Of a stretch of 64,000 nt of DNA, positions 54,404-64,000 are shown piece by piece (position 1 is the first letter of the stretch; every line of letters starts with the position of its first letter). Under the pieces are notes generated by a model. The model was not told where the DNA came from, ran no database searches, and saw nothing but the letters and a program-made list of their open reading frames with translations. Source of the stretch: Meconema thalassinum (Eukaryota > Arthropoda > Insecta > Orthoptera > Tettigoniidae). The position numbers and the translations under genes are program-made. Location: NCBI GenBank assembly GCA_946902985.2, contig OX336389.2, positions 1,007,717,441-1,007,781,440 of the forward strand. The letters run 5' to 3'.

Positions 54404-57400
54404 TGGGTAGATTATTAGCTTGGGAATAACCTAACCCCCAAGGGAAGGTGATAAAGAAAAAGAAGTGGGTTTCGGACTGGAGAAAAAGGATGGAGAAATA
54501 GGATGAGAGTCCAACAGAAGTTATAATTTTAACTTTAAGTATACTCAAAGGCAGCTGCCAATGCAAATCCGCTCTCCGATACCTAAAGTGGGTAGGGACC
54601 TGGGCAAAGCTAACGGGAAACGCAGCTGGAACTTGGGCTGTTTGCAAGAAAGTTGCTGTAGCGTATTCCCTCTCAAGCATACATATGCCTACTATGGGGA
54701 AGGGTGGTGGTCTGGCAAGACAAAGAGTAACAGATTTATTGTGTATCTGTTCAAAGGAGTTTGTTTCTAAACAGGTAATTTGAAGAGTGCAAATAATTTG
54801 AATCAGCTTTGATATTTTAGTTTTTGAAATTGTAGAATTTCTAAAGAGCGACCAAATGCTTCCAAGAAGGATAGGGATAAAGCAATTATACCTTTGGGAA
54901 TAATTTTGGTAAGTGTACCAATAGTTGCATTTAGAAATGGCTAAGCTTTTACCCGCAAGGCGCCGACTAAAAGTTTAGACAATGAGAAACACTTATATTT
55001 TGAAAAACCAACCATAAGTGTTAGAGAGAATCTCCACAAGCAGGAAGCTGGCGTAGCGAGCTATGCTTGCCTTACTGGCCAGTTAGAATTAGCTATTAAA
55101 GCTAAGAGAGACTTTACTAAGTTACCAACTAAGAGTTCTTGCTCAAATGCAACAAGTGGTGAAAACCCTATCAATAGATTTATTTTTATTAAATAGGAAG
55201 AATCAAGGAAGACAGGATCTTGCCTAACCGTTATGTTAGAGAAATGATAAAGCAAAAAACAAATCTTTAATTTATTTAACAATGTAAAAGGAAGTAGTTT
55301 TTGTAACAAATATATAATTTTGATTTTTTATAAACAATTGGGGTCGCAGACCTCCGAAAACATCCAAAGCTTGTGCCAGGCAATTGATAATTCTTTTGGT
55401 TTTAAACCTTTTATATGCTTTAAAATCTTCGTAAGATTTTGAAATGGCTAAGATGAATAAATGAAAAATTTAAAGATAACTGACGTAATTAAAGTTAAGC
55501 AATAAATCAAGTACAAGGTGTGTACTTTAAGGATTTCTAGATAAGTATCTTAGAAATAATAACAACTTCGAAAGCAACAACAAAAACACAGGAAGAAATG
55601 AAATAGAAATTTCTATAACTTCTTGTATTAATACTGAACTACGTTTAATGATTATACATAGGAGATTATGCAAATAGGGCAGGTCACTTATTGTGAAACC
55701 TGAAGAGAACAATTGAAAGGAAGTTTCTGGAACTCCTATGTTTAAGTAGGGATCACGAAAAAAATGGGGCAAGTTTCCCTTTCGTGAAACCTAGAGATAA
55801 CTCACTTTTGAGTAGAAAGAATTGGATTCCCTCATTAGAAGGGAGAAACAATATAATTTAAGGCGTGTACTAGACACGAAGTTTTAGGGACATTAATTCG
55901 TTATACATGGAGCAAATAAGGGAGGGCACTTATGTAGAGTGACACCTCGTTGAAAAAAGACCTAAAGTAACAATTTTATTATTTTAGTTTGTTAGTAAAG
56001 GGTTTGGGAAAGATCAAATGGGATTGTGGAAAAGTGTTCATGGCCGTATTTATTGTACTCGGACGAGCGCGACGCGGATGAAAAGTTGAACAGGCACTGT
56101 TTTCACTATAGTCAGTTGATATAGTTGAAAAGTCCACTGTAGTAGCACAAAAAGTTGATGGCAAAGAAAGTTATTGCAATGGTGGAAAATAACTAGTTAC
56201 ACTAGATTAGCGAGAGTCTATTGCTTGAGAAACTTGTAGGTTATAGTTGAATGCACCAAAAAAATCCCAACGGAGGAAGAAAAAATAGATATTGATTAGC
56301 AGTTCATAGGGAAGATTCCTTAGTTTGAAAAAGTATTCCCATATGTGAGTGGAAAATACATGACAGTATAACTGGTAGATAGAGTTCAGGTTCTGGAAGG
56401 TTCCAGAGCAATGATGACTTGTTTAAATTGGGTAGAGAATCTCTCGGCGGAAAACTAGATTATATAGACAGTGGGTATTTTAGAAATATCCCTCGATGTG
56501 AGATAGCATCTCAGAAAATCTTTCATTTTGAAAGTTAGACTTGATAGTTTGAGTTTCATCACGAAGATCTCTTGAAAGCAGTTATTTTCACATAGCAACT
56601 TTCACTGTCTATAAAATCCAAATAAAAGCATTAAGCCTTTTAAAAGCGATGAGAATGTGGTTAAAACATGAAGTCGGTACTTATCTTTGCTTCATGAAGA
56701 AGGTGATGTTGCTGTTGACGGTTGGTTCTAAAACTTGAACATGGCGTCGAGTTTAAAAGTTTGCCTCTAGAGTTGAGGAAGCGAGCTTTAGTTAAGCTCT
56801 AACTGACTGGGTTGACTTCCGATGTACAAGTGAAGGCTGCTAGACGCAGAGAAAGTACACTGGCCTAGACGGATGTCCAACAAGAAATTGAGTGCACTTG
56901 AGAGGGTGAGCGGTTGCTCACGACACGGAGACAAGTCGAGACGAAGTGTAGAAGTGAAGTGACCGAGCGAGCGGGCTGCGCGCGCGAAGAAGCGAGCAGT
57001 AGGAGGAGGCGTGAAGAGGGGGAAGCGGGCGAGTAAGGGGAGGAAACAAAGAGGTTATACATAAACATGAAAATACTTGACAAAAACAAAATTCTTCTTG
57101 GAGCGGTGTCTTCACGGAGTAGTGGGTTGGTGAAGAACACGACGCCCTGCGGATTAATGTAGAAGTCTTCATGGCTTGAAGCAATGGAAGTTCGGAAGGC
57201 AGCGATGGGACGCTGTCAGACTGGTTCAGCGGAATATGCGTTTCTGTAAAAAACTGACAGAAAAAATGAACAAATGCACGGGGCACACAGGAGGTAACAG
57301 TGCGATGTTGGTGTGTGCGGGAAAGAAATGTAAATAAATGGACTGATATAAAGTAATGAAGAACAGCAAAAGCTAATTCTTTATTTCCGTGGCGGACAAC

Positions 57401-57429
57401 AGCAAACACCAGCAAAGAACAAGAACACA
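54404..57429 (-). repeat. BEL-2 3' LTR (~3.0 kb)
   Basis: It ends on - with ...CTACCCA at 54404. The start near 57429 (TGTGTTCTTG) is inferred from the position of the pol terminus and cannot be confirmed because the partner LTR leaves the window at 64000 (equivalent to about 57169). Confidence 0.85.
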
Positions 57430-57665
57430 ATATGAAAGAGGTCTTATAATAAACACATTGGTAGTGGAGATCATTCTTTCTCTGACTCTTCCCTTCCCTC
57501 CGGGGTAACAATCGGTCATTTCGCCAAAGATCTATGCTAGAGGGAGAAAGGAAAAAGGGGGAAGCACCTATGAGGAACTGACCTGGTGAAAGTAGAAGCA
57601 AGTTATCAGGGTTATTAGAATGCGGGGGCGACGGGCGCGAATTAACAACGCTGTCAATCGCAAAG
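57430..57665 (-). pseudogene. BEL-2 pol C-terminal remnant
   Basis: The - strand reads VVNSRPSPPHSNNPDNLLLL and SPGQFLIGA, equivalent to the end of the integrase and the following domain of BEL-1 (residues ~1300-1330). A fragment like the extreme pol C-terminus (YPGGKGRVR..., then RPLS) follows in another frame. Everything upstream of VVNSRP in pol is replaced. A substantial piece of the C-terminal domain between FLIGA and YPGG is also deleted. Confidence 0.85.
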
Positions 57666-59050
57666 CTGCTAGAAGCTGCGAGAAATAAAGCTCCAGTGAA
57701 GATCGCGACAATATGCGAAAGGAGAGTTAACAAATTTAAACAAAGCGTATAGAAACAAGTACATCGATTAAGGATAAGAATATAACAAATAAACAAAAAA
57801 CTATGCGAGTAGAAAGCAAGAACGCCATAGGTAACAACAATCTAGTAGCCATAAACAATGACCTTAAGTTATAATAAGCATCAAAAGGGTTAATCAGAAA
57901 AATACTTAAGTCATCAAGAAACGTGACGTAACAAGCATAGATGCAGAAACACATCGAGTGTAACGACGAGAGAAAACAAGTTTGTTTAACAATGAACAAT
58001 AAAAGTGCAAAATATGTAAGCAGGGTGCAATACATGAGCACATAAAAAATATGTTACGATGTTATGAAATAAGGATCGAAACAGCTATAGGATACGAGTC
58101 TGAGCAAGTGGGAGAGATAGGTTAACACGACCTTGACCCACATAGTACAGCGAGATAACGAATATAAATAGCTGAAAAAGTCCTTGACCAGAACAAGTTT
58201 ACTTTTGTTAGGAGGTGAACAGCTTCTGAAATTAGGGGAGCAACTCGCAAGACAATGGTTGGCAGTCAGCCAAAGTTGAGATAAGGAAAACTTGCTCTGA
58301 CCTTTGTCAAGCATAGAGGAAGTAAACGGCAGCTTGGCCTTACCCGAGATTGTAAACAAATGAGATTGACAAACAAGCAGTTCAAAATAAACAAACAAAG
58401 CGAGTGCAATCAGCCGAGACTTAAAGCGGAACTTCAAGTAACACGTCATGCAGTCATCCGTAGCTTGGGCGTGAAAAACCAATTTAAAGACATATGAAAT
58501 AAAGTAAGTAATCAATTTCGCATAATTTTGAGGATCACGGAATCCGACAATTTTCAACAGAAAAAAGCTTAATTCTTCTGAACAAAGAAGAGAAGCTGGG
58601 ACATTGAGAAGGAGTTTATGCGTAAGAATAGTTATTCTAGATGCTAGAGGACTCAGATTTTCAAGCGGTTTCAAAAGCGGCTTCCAAGTCTGAGGAAGAG
58701 GGAAGGAGCCGGCCATGGCCTTCCTACTAAATAGCGAGACAAGTAAATCATAGCTTACAGCGAAATGATGGTGACTGATAGCCATGGTTTTACACAATGG
58801 GAAGATAGTTTTCGACAGAAAGTTTAAACAATTACCTGCTGCAAAAAATGACATGAGAAAGTAAACCAAGTGACCCAAGGCGAGGCGAATTTGAATTGCC
58901 ATTTTGTGCGGAAATAAGGCAAAACCATTTAAACAACTTACAAAGGTGACGTAGTTGTTTACAATGAGACATCGTTTCGGCAAGTGTTTTTGAAATGTAT
59001 TGAGATCGGAAACATAAGTGTTCTCTTTTTCAGAAAAGGGATTTGAATCG
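57666..59050 (-). other. pyrimidine-rich sequence replacing pol in BEL-2
   Basis: About 1.4 kb lies between the protease region and the pol terminus, where BEL-1 has ~2.9 kb of RT-RNase H-integrase. No RT or integrase motif is visible in any frame. The - strand is rich in C and T, which keeps frames open and produces hydrophobic F/L/S/C-rich translations. Origin unknown. Confidence 0.7.
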
Positions 59051-60948
59051 GCAGTAACAAAATGACATTGCGTTTTGGTTTGAAGACTGTGATGTTGTAT
59101 TTGACCAGTAATGACCCAACCAAAATCGGTGTCTCTGGCGACCACGTTTGAAGATAGCCTACGGGTTTGTTTACGAAGGCAATTCCAGAAAATATTGGCA
59201 CTGAAAAGTATATCAATGGGGCCTTGAGCATTAAACTGAGGATCAGCTAACCTTAAATGCGAAGGAATCTTTAAACGGGAAGTATTAATAGAGCTGCTAG
59301 GAGTGTCCTTGCCAATACTGGTAAGAATGAGACAGTTTAAGTTAAGATTGGTATTTCTTCGACAAATGTCTCTGATTTTCATTTTTAAAGATTGCAAGGC
59401 TTGAGTTTTCAAATTGTCAATGCCGGATACATTGATGGAAGTAGGTGATGAAGAAAGACCTAGTTTTTTAATTAACGATTGCGAAACAAAGTTGTGAGTT
59501 GAAGCGGAGTCAAGAAGACCGCGGGTTCGAAACCAATTTCCAAATTTATCTTGGATTTCAAAATGTACAGTGGACAAAAGGACTTGCGCACTGTGAGAAG
59601 TTTCGGCGTTAGAAATGCAGGAAGGAGCATTAGTTTGTTCGGAGCTGCTCTGCATGGAGTTTGAAGAAGCAGGTACTAGTGACCTCGATTGATCATGAAA
59701 GTGCAATAAAGAATGATGCGGTCTTTTGCAATGAAAACAGAGGTTGGAAGACGTACAATTAGAAGCAGAATGCTTAGGTGACAGGCAGTTATGGCAATAT
59801 TTATTATTGGAGACAAACTTCCTTCTGTCTTCAACATGAAATTCTTTAAAGGATTTGCACGAGTAAAAAGTGTGAAACTTTTTACAGAGCGTGCATTTTA
59901 AAGATTTGTTGAGCGGCCTAATATGTTCTCTTGGATGGTTGAAAGAGGCAGAACGAGTTTGCTTTTCCTCGACAGATGGGTGCTGATGTCCATTTGAAGA
60001 GACAAGTTTTTTATCCAGGATGTCACACAGAGGACTAGTTTCGACTCTTTCGCACTGAAATGAGAGTGCTGTAAGTACTTGGTACCGGCTGTTCAGAAAC
60101 GAGATGAGATGCTCTAAAGAATGCTCATCCTTGCGAGTGAGTTCGATTTCCCAAGTCTTTAATGTTGAAAAGTCGAATCTGGATGTAGCTAGATGAATAA
60201 GGACGGTGTCCCAAGTTTGGACTGGTTGCTTAAGTTGGTATAATGCTCTCACGTGCAATTGCATGGAGTCTAACAGGTCTCTTAAAGAGGTGACGTCATT
60301 AGGTTTTACGACTGGCAAGTTGAACAGGCAGCGAATGTGGCGAGCAACACACAAACGTAAATTACCATATCTCTCTTTAAGGAGATTAAAGGCGATGTGG
60401 TAGTTATCTGCGCTTATAGGCAGTGACTCAACCAAGGCCAAGGCCTCGCCTTCCAAGGACGAACGCAAGAAATAGAACTCGTGGATACCGAGAATGTCAT
60501 TGTTTTCATGAATAAGGGAGCAGTAAAGATCATAAAAGGAATACCATTCACCTTCCTGGCCTGAGAAGTGAGGTAGAGTTATCTCAGGAAGTAACGGTTT
60601 CGGTTTGTCCTTATGAACTGAAGCGGGTGCGAACTGGGCCGGATTGATGACCCTAGTGTCCGGTTCTGAGATACTGCAGATCAGTTGGTGGGCCTTGGCG
60701 ATCCCTTCAAAATACAAGGGTTCAACCTCGTCCCGATCCGATTGAAGTTCTGGGCAAGCGGATTCAATGTCGGTTTGAATTTGATCATAGTAATCGTAGG
60801 ACTGTTCGTACAACTTAAGGCGTTGTGTCAAGACGTCTAGATCACAATCGGCGAGATTTATTTTGTTTAGAAAATTTCTAAATCTGGTGAGTTGCCCTTT
60901 GTAGGAAGAACGTCTGGCAATGAGAGTTTCATCCTTTTCAGTTGGCAT
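58054..60948 (-). CDS. BEL-2 gag-protease ORF with a non-homologous C-terminal extension
   Basis: The 964-codon frame starts with MPTEKDETLIARRSSYKGQL. Residues ~1-320 are BEL gag, including a DUF1759-type region (LPHFSGQEGEWYSFYDLYCS, then LLKERYGNLR). CCHC-type knuckles lie at ~360-430 (CTLCKKFHTFYSC, CHNCLSPKHSASNC, CFHCKRPHH). The aspartic protease follows with LLDSASTHNFVS near 480, then about 150 residues homologous to BEL-1 up to WVITGQ. From about residue 635 homology to BEL-1 stops, and the remaining ~330 residues derive from the pyrimidine-rich insert. Gag and protease look intact, so this non-autonomous element may still make particles. Confidence 0.85.
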   Translation of the reverse strand: MPTEKDETLIARRSSYKGQLTRFRNFLNKINLADCDLDVLTQRLKLYEQSYDYYDQIQTDIESACPELQSDRDEVEPLYFEGIAKAHQLICSISEPDTRVINPAQFAPASVHKDKPKPLLPEITLPHFSGQEGEWYSFYDLYCSLIHENNDILGIHEFYFLRSSLEGEALALVESLPISADNYHIAFNLLKERYGNLRLCVARHIRCLFNLPVVKPNDVTSLRDLLDSMQLHVRALYQLKQPVQTWDTVLIHLATSRFDFSTLKTWEIELTRKDEHSLEHLISFLNSRYQVLTALSFQCERVETSPLCDILDKKLVSSNGHQHPSVEEKQTRSASFNHPREHIRPLNKSLKCTLCKKFHTFYSCKSFKEFHVEDRRKFVSNNKYCHNCLSPKHSASNCTSSNLCFHCKRPHHSLLHFHDQSRSLVPASSNSMQSSSEQTNAPSCISNAETSHSAQVLLSTVHFEIQDKFGNWFRTRGLLDSASTHNFVSQSLIKKLGLSSSPTSINVSGIDNLKTQALQSLKMKIRDICRRNTNLNLNCLILTSIGKDTPSSSINTSRLKIPSHLRLADPQFNAQGPIDILFSANIFWNCLRKQTRRLSSNVVARDTDFGWVITGQIQHHSLQTKTQCHFVTADSNPFSEKENTYVSDLNTFQKHLPKRCLIVNNYVTFVSCLNGFALFPHKMAIQIRLALGHLVYFLMSFFAAGNCLNFLSKTIFPLCKTMAISHHHFAVSYDLLVSLFSRKAMAGSFPLPQTWKPLLKPLENLSPLASRITILTHKLLLNVPASLLCSEELSFFLLKIVGFRDPQNYAKLITYFISYVFKLVFHAQATDDCMTCYLKFRFKSRLIALALFVYFELLVCQSHLFTISGKAKLPFTSSMLDKGQSKFSLSQLWLTANHCLASCSPNFRSCSPPNKSKLVLVKDFFSYLYSLSRCTMWVKVVLTYLSHLLRLVSYSCFDPYFITS

Positions 60949-61236
60949 AATGAAATGGGTAAATTGAAGTGTAACTTACGAAACTGTAGCGAGATTTTGA
61001 AAATGCTGTCAGGTTGGCAGCAGAAGACAGGTTGCAAGTAACACAGGCCGAAGAAGACAGGAACGACCTCTATCACCTTCACCAGCTTTGCACTGCGAAG
61101 ATATAGCTGAAAAATTCAAAGATGATATTAATGATTTGCAAAATATTGTCAAATGGACTTGGAGCAATAAATAACGAATAGATTCTCATAAATAGACTCT
61201 GAGAAATGAACTCTCCCGGGTTTCGGCACCAAATTT
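60949..61236 (-). other. BEL-2 leader between primer-binding site and gag
   Basis: About 280 bp of non-coding leader, presumably containing packaging signals. No ORF is seen. Confidence 0.6.
61214..61231 (-). promoter_or_regulatory. primer-binding site of BEL-2
   Basis: Five bases beyond the end of the 5' LTR, the - strand reads TGGTGCCGAAACCCGGGA. This is the complement of an 18-nt tRNA 3' end terminating in CCA. The tRNA species was not identified. Confidence 0.82.
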
Positions 61237-64000
61237 TGGGTAGATTATTAGCTTGGGAATAACCTAACCCCCAAGGGAAGATGATAAAGAAAAAAGTGGG
61301 TTTCGGACTGGAGAAAAAGGATGGAGAAATAGGACGAGAGTCCAACAGAAGTTATAATTTTAACTTTAAGTATACTCAAAGGCAGCTGCCAATGCAAATC
61401 CGCTCTCCGATACCTAAAGTGGGTAGGGACCTGGGCAAAGCTAACGGGAAACGCAGCTGGAACTTGGGCTGTTTGCAAGAAAGTTGCTGTAGCGTATTCC
61501 CTCTCAAGCATACATATGCCTACTATGGGGAAGGGTGGTGGTCTGGCAAGACAAAGAGTAACAGATTTATTGTGTGTCTGTTCAAAGGAGTTTGTTTCTA
61601 AACAGGTAATTTGAAGAGTGCAAATAATTTGAATTAGCTTTGATATTTTAGTTTTTGAAATTGTAGAATTTCTAAAGAGCGACCAAATGCTTCCAAGAAA
61701 GATAGGGATAAAGCAATTATACCTTTGGGAATAATTTTGGTAAGTGTACCAATAGTTGCATTTAGAAATGGCTAAGCTTTTACCCAGCAAGGCGCCGACT
61801 AAAAGTTTAGACAATGAGAAACACTTATATTTTGAAAAACCAACCATAAGTGTTAGAGAGAATCTCCACAAGCAGGAAGCTGGCGTAGCGAGCTATGCTT
61901 GCCTTACTGGCCAGTTAGAATTAGCTATTAAAGCTAAGAGAGACTTTACTAAGTTACCAACTAAGAGTTCTTGCTCAAATGCAACAAGTGGTGAAAACCC
62001 TATCAATAGATTTATTTTTATTAAATAGGAAGAATCAAGGAAGACAGGATCTTGCCTAACCGTTATGTTAGAGAAATGATAAAGCAAAAAACAAATCTTT
62101 AATTTATTTAACAATGTAAAAGGAAGTAGTTTTTGTAACAAATATATAATTTTGATTTTTTATAAACAATTGGGGTCGCAGACCTCCGAAAACATCTAAA
62201 GCTTGCGCCAGGCAATTGATAATTCTTTTGGTTTTAAACCTTTTATATGCTTTAAAATCTTCGTAAGATTTTGAAATGGCTAAGATGAATAAATGAAAAA
62301 TTTAAAGATAACTGACGTAATTAAAGTTAAACAATAAATCAAGTACAAGGTGTGTACTTTAAGGATTTCCAGATAAGTATCTTAGAAATAATAACAACTT
62401 CGAAAGCAACAACAAAAACACAGGAAGAAATGAAATAGAAATTTCTATAACTTCTTGTATTAATACTGAACTACGTTTAATGATTATACCTAGGAGATTA
62501 TGCAAATAGGGCAGGTCACTTATTGTGAAACCTGAAGAGAACAATTGAAAGGAAGTTTCTAGAACTCCTATGTTTAAGTAGGGATCACGAGAAAAATGAG
62601 GCAAGTTTCCCTTTCGTGAAACCTAGAGATAACTCACTTTTGAGTAGAAAGAATTGGATTCCCTCATTAGAAGGGAGAAACAATATAATTTAAGGCGTGT
62701 ACTAGACACGAAGTTTTAGGGACATTAATTCGTTATACATGGAGCAAATAAGGGAGGGCACTTATGTAGAGTGACACCTCGTTGAAAAAAGACCTAAAGT
62801 AACAATTTTATTAATTTATTTTATTTGTAAAGGGTTTGGGAAAGATCAAATGGGATTGTGGAAAAGTGTTCATGGCCGTATTTATTGTACTCGGACGAGC
62901 GCGACGCGGATGAAAAGTTGAACAGGCACTGTTTTCACTATAGTCAGTTGATATAGTTGAAAAGTTCACTGTAGTAGCACAAAAAGTTGATGGCAAAGAA
63001 AGTTACTGCAATGGTGGAAAATAACTAGTTACACTAGATTAGCGAGAGTCTATTGCTTGAGAAACTTGTAGGTTATAGTTGAATGCACCAGAAAAATCCC
63101 AACGGAGGAAGAAAAATTTGATATTGATTGGCAGATCATAAGGAAGATTCCTTAGTTTGAAAAAGTATTCCCATATGTGAGTGGAAAATACATGACAGTA
63201 TAACTGGTAGATAGAGTGCAGGTTCTGGAAGGTTCCAGAGCAATGATGACTTGTTTAAATTGGGTAGAGAATCCCTCGGCGGAAAACTAGGTTATATAGA
63301 CAGTGGGTATTTTAGAAATATCCCTCGATGTGAGATAGTATCTCAGAAAATCTTTCATTTTGAAAGTTAGACTTGATAGTTTGAGTTTGATCACGAAGAT
63401 CTCTTGAAAGCAGTTATTATCACATAGCAACTTTCACTGTCTATAAAATCCAAATAAAAGCATTAAGCCTTTTAAAAGCGATGAGAATGTGGTTAAAACA
63501 TGAAGTCGGTACTTATCTTTGCTTCATGAAGAAGGTGATGTTGCTGTTGACGGTTGGTTCTAAAACTTGAACATGGCGTCGAGTTTAAAAGTTTGCCTCT
63601 AGAGTCGAGGAGGCGAGCTTTAGTTAAGCTCTAACTGACTGGGTTGACTTCCGATGTACAAGTGAAGGCTGCTAGACGCAGAGAAAGTACACTGGCCTAG
63701 ACGGCATGTCCAACAAGAAATTGAGTGCACTTGAGAGGGTGAGCGGTTGCTCACGACACGGAGACAAGTCGAGACGAAGTGTAGAAGTGAAGCAACCGAG
63801 CGAGCGGGCTGCGCGCGCGGAGAAGCGAGAAGAAGGAGGAGGCGAGAAGAGGGGGAAGCGGGCGAGTAAGGGGAGGAAACAAAGAGGTTATACATAAACA
63901 TGAAAAAATTTACAAATACAAAATTCTTCTTGGAGCGGTGTCTTCACGGAGTAGTGGGTTGGTGAAGAACACGACGCCCTGCGGATTAATGTAGAAGTCT
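61237..64000 (-). repeat. BEL-2 5' LTR, incomplete at window end
   Basis: It is nearly identical to 54404-57169. Small differences include a 2-bp indel near 61291, a 1-bp indel near 61785 and a short variable stretch near 62813-62826. The promoter half lies at and beyond the window edge. Confidence 0.9.

Larger units (their letters stand above)
54404..64000 (-). mobile_element. second BEL/Pao element (BEL-2), non-autonomous, right LTR partly outside
   Basis: Both LTRs are present as direct repeats on the same strand (54404-57429 and 61237 to beyond 64000). They differ by only about 1-2% over the parts compared, so insertion is fairly recent. Inside are a primer-binding site, a gag-protease ORF and the very end of pol, with the RT, RNase H and integrase core missing. 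It belongs to the same family group as BEL-1, which could supply the missing functions. Confidence 0.9.

Noticed and set aside
58054..59050. Hydrophobic C-terminal 330 residues of the BEL-2 ORF as a new membrane or envelope-like protein
   Set aside because: The strand is C/T-rich, which removes stops and yields F/L/S/C-rich translation in several frames. No signal, motif or homologue was recognised.

Overview
The window is eukaryotic and looks like an insect genome. Spliced exons have GT/AG borders and in-register phases. There are BEL/Pao, Penelope-like, RTE, CR1/L2-like and jockey-like retroelements, hAT, PIF/Harbinger and Tc1/mariner-related DNA transposons, a Polinton derivative and several tRNA-derived SINEs. 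The repeat families suggest a polyneopteran, possibly an orthopteran; that is inference from memory of repeat families, not a demonstrated assignment. Almost all of the 64 kb is nested transposable elements. The one clear host gene is a glycoside hydrolase family 1 (GH1, beta-glucosidase/myrosinase-like) gene on the + strand. Four exons are visible (13788-13971, 15363-15457, 42096-42240, 43004-43152). They splice in phase into 191 uninterrupted codons, and the second and third are separated by a 26.6 kb intron.

Layout. 1-7367: 3' part of a BEL/Pao element with a nearly complete pol and a ~2.9 kb LTR, inserted into an RTE-type LINE whose endonuclease remnant follows (7368-8560). 8.6-13.8 kb: unclassified DNA, a SINE and a DD82E (Sailor-type) transposase pseudogene. 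13.8-15.5 kb: GH1 exons. 15.5-42.1 kb: giant intron holding a nested stack. An internally deleted Polinton (17885-33127) keeps ~0.7 kb terminal inverted repeats (TIRs) and a broken DNA polymerase B gene. Its polB is split by a 776-bp hAT element, and its right TIR is split by a PIF/Harbinger element (23042-32405, TSD TAA). The Harbinger in turn holds a minisatellite-bearing retroposon, itself split by an inverted Penelope-like dimer and a CR1/L2-like LINE. A second retroposon copy (34672-37080, 16-bp TSD) is split by an RTE LINE, and another LINE follows. 42.1-43.2 kb: two more GH1 exons. 44-50.4 kb: jockey-like LINE interrupted by a hAT element and by a 1.95 kb array of ~295-bp monomers. 50.4-54.4 kb: a foldback MITE and SINEs. 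54404-64000: a second BEL element on the - strand with both ~3 kb LTRs (the right one runs off the window) but with most of pol replaced by ~1.4 kb of pyrimidine-rich sequence.

The most interesting system is the array at 48134-50080. Every monomer carries a complete type III hammerhead ribozyme fold: all core nucleotides, an 8-bp stem III, 5-bp stem I, 4-bp stem II, a GUC cleavage site and a 7-nt perfect loop I-loop II complementarity. There are seven copies, four on - and three on +. The array is flanked by a 12-bp direct repeat of the LINE reverse-transcriptase sequence it interrupts, and its inverted architecture resembles twin-primed reverse transcription. This reads as a retrozyme-like satellite RNA inserted by LINE-type machinery. 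Three further type I hammerheads with a minimal stem III lie in Penelope-like sequence (17787, 23844, 27321); one of these has lost the catalytic G12.
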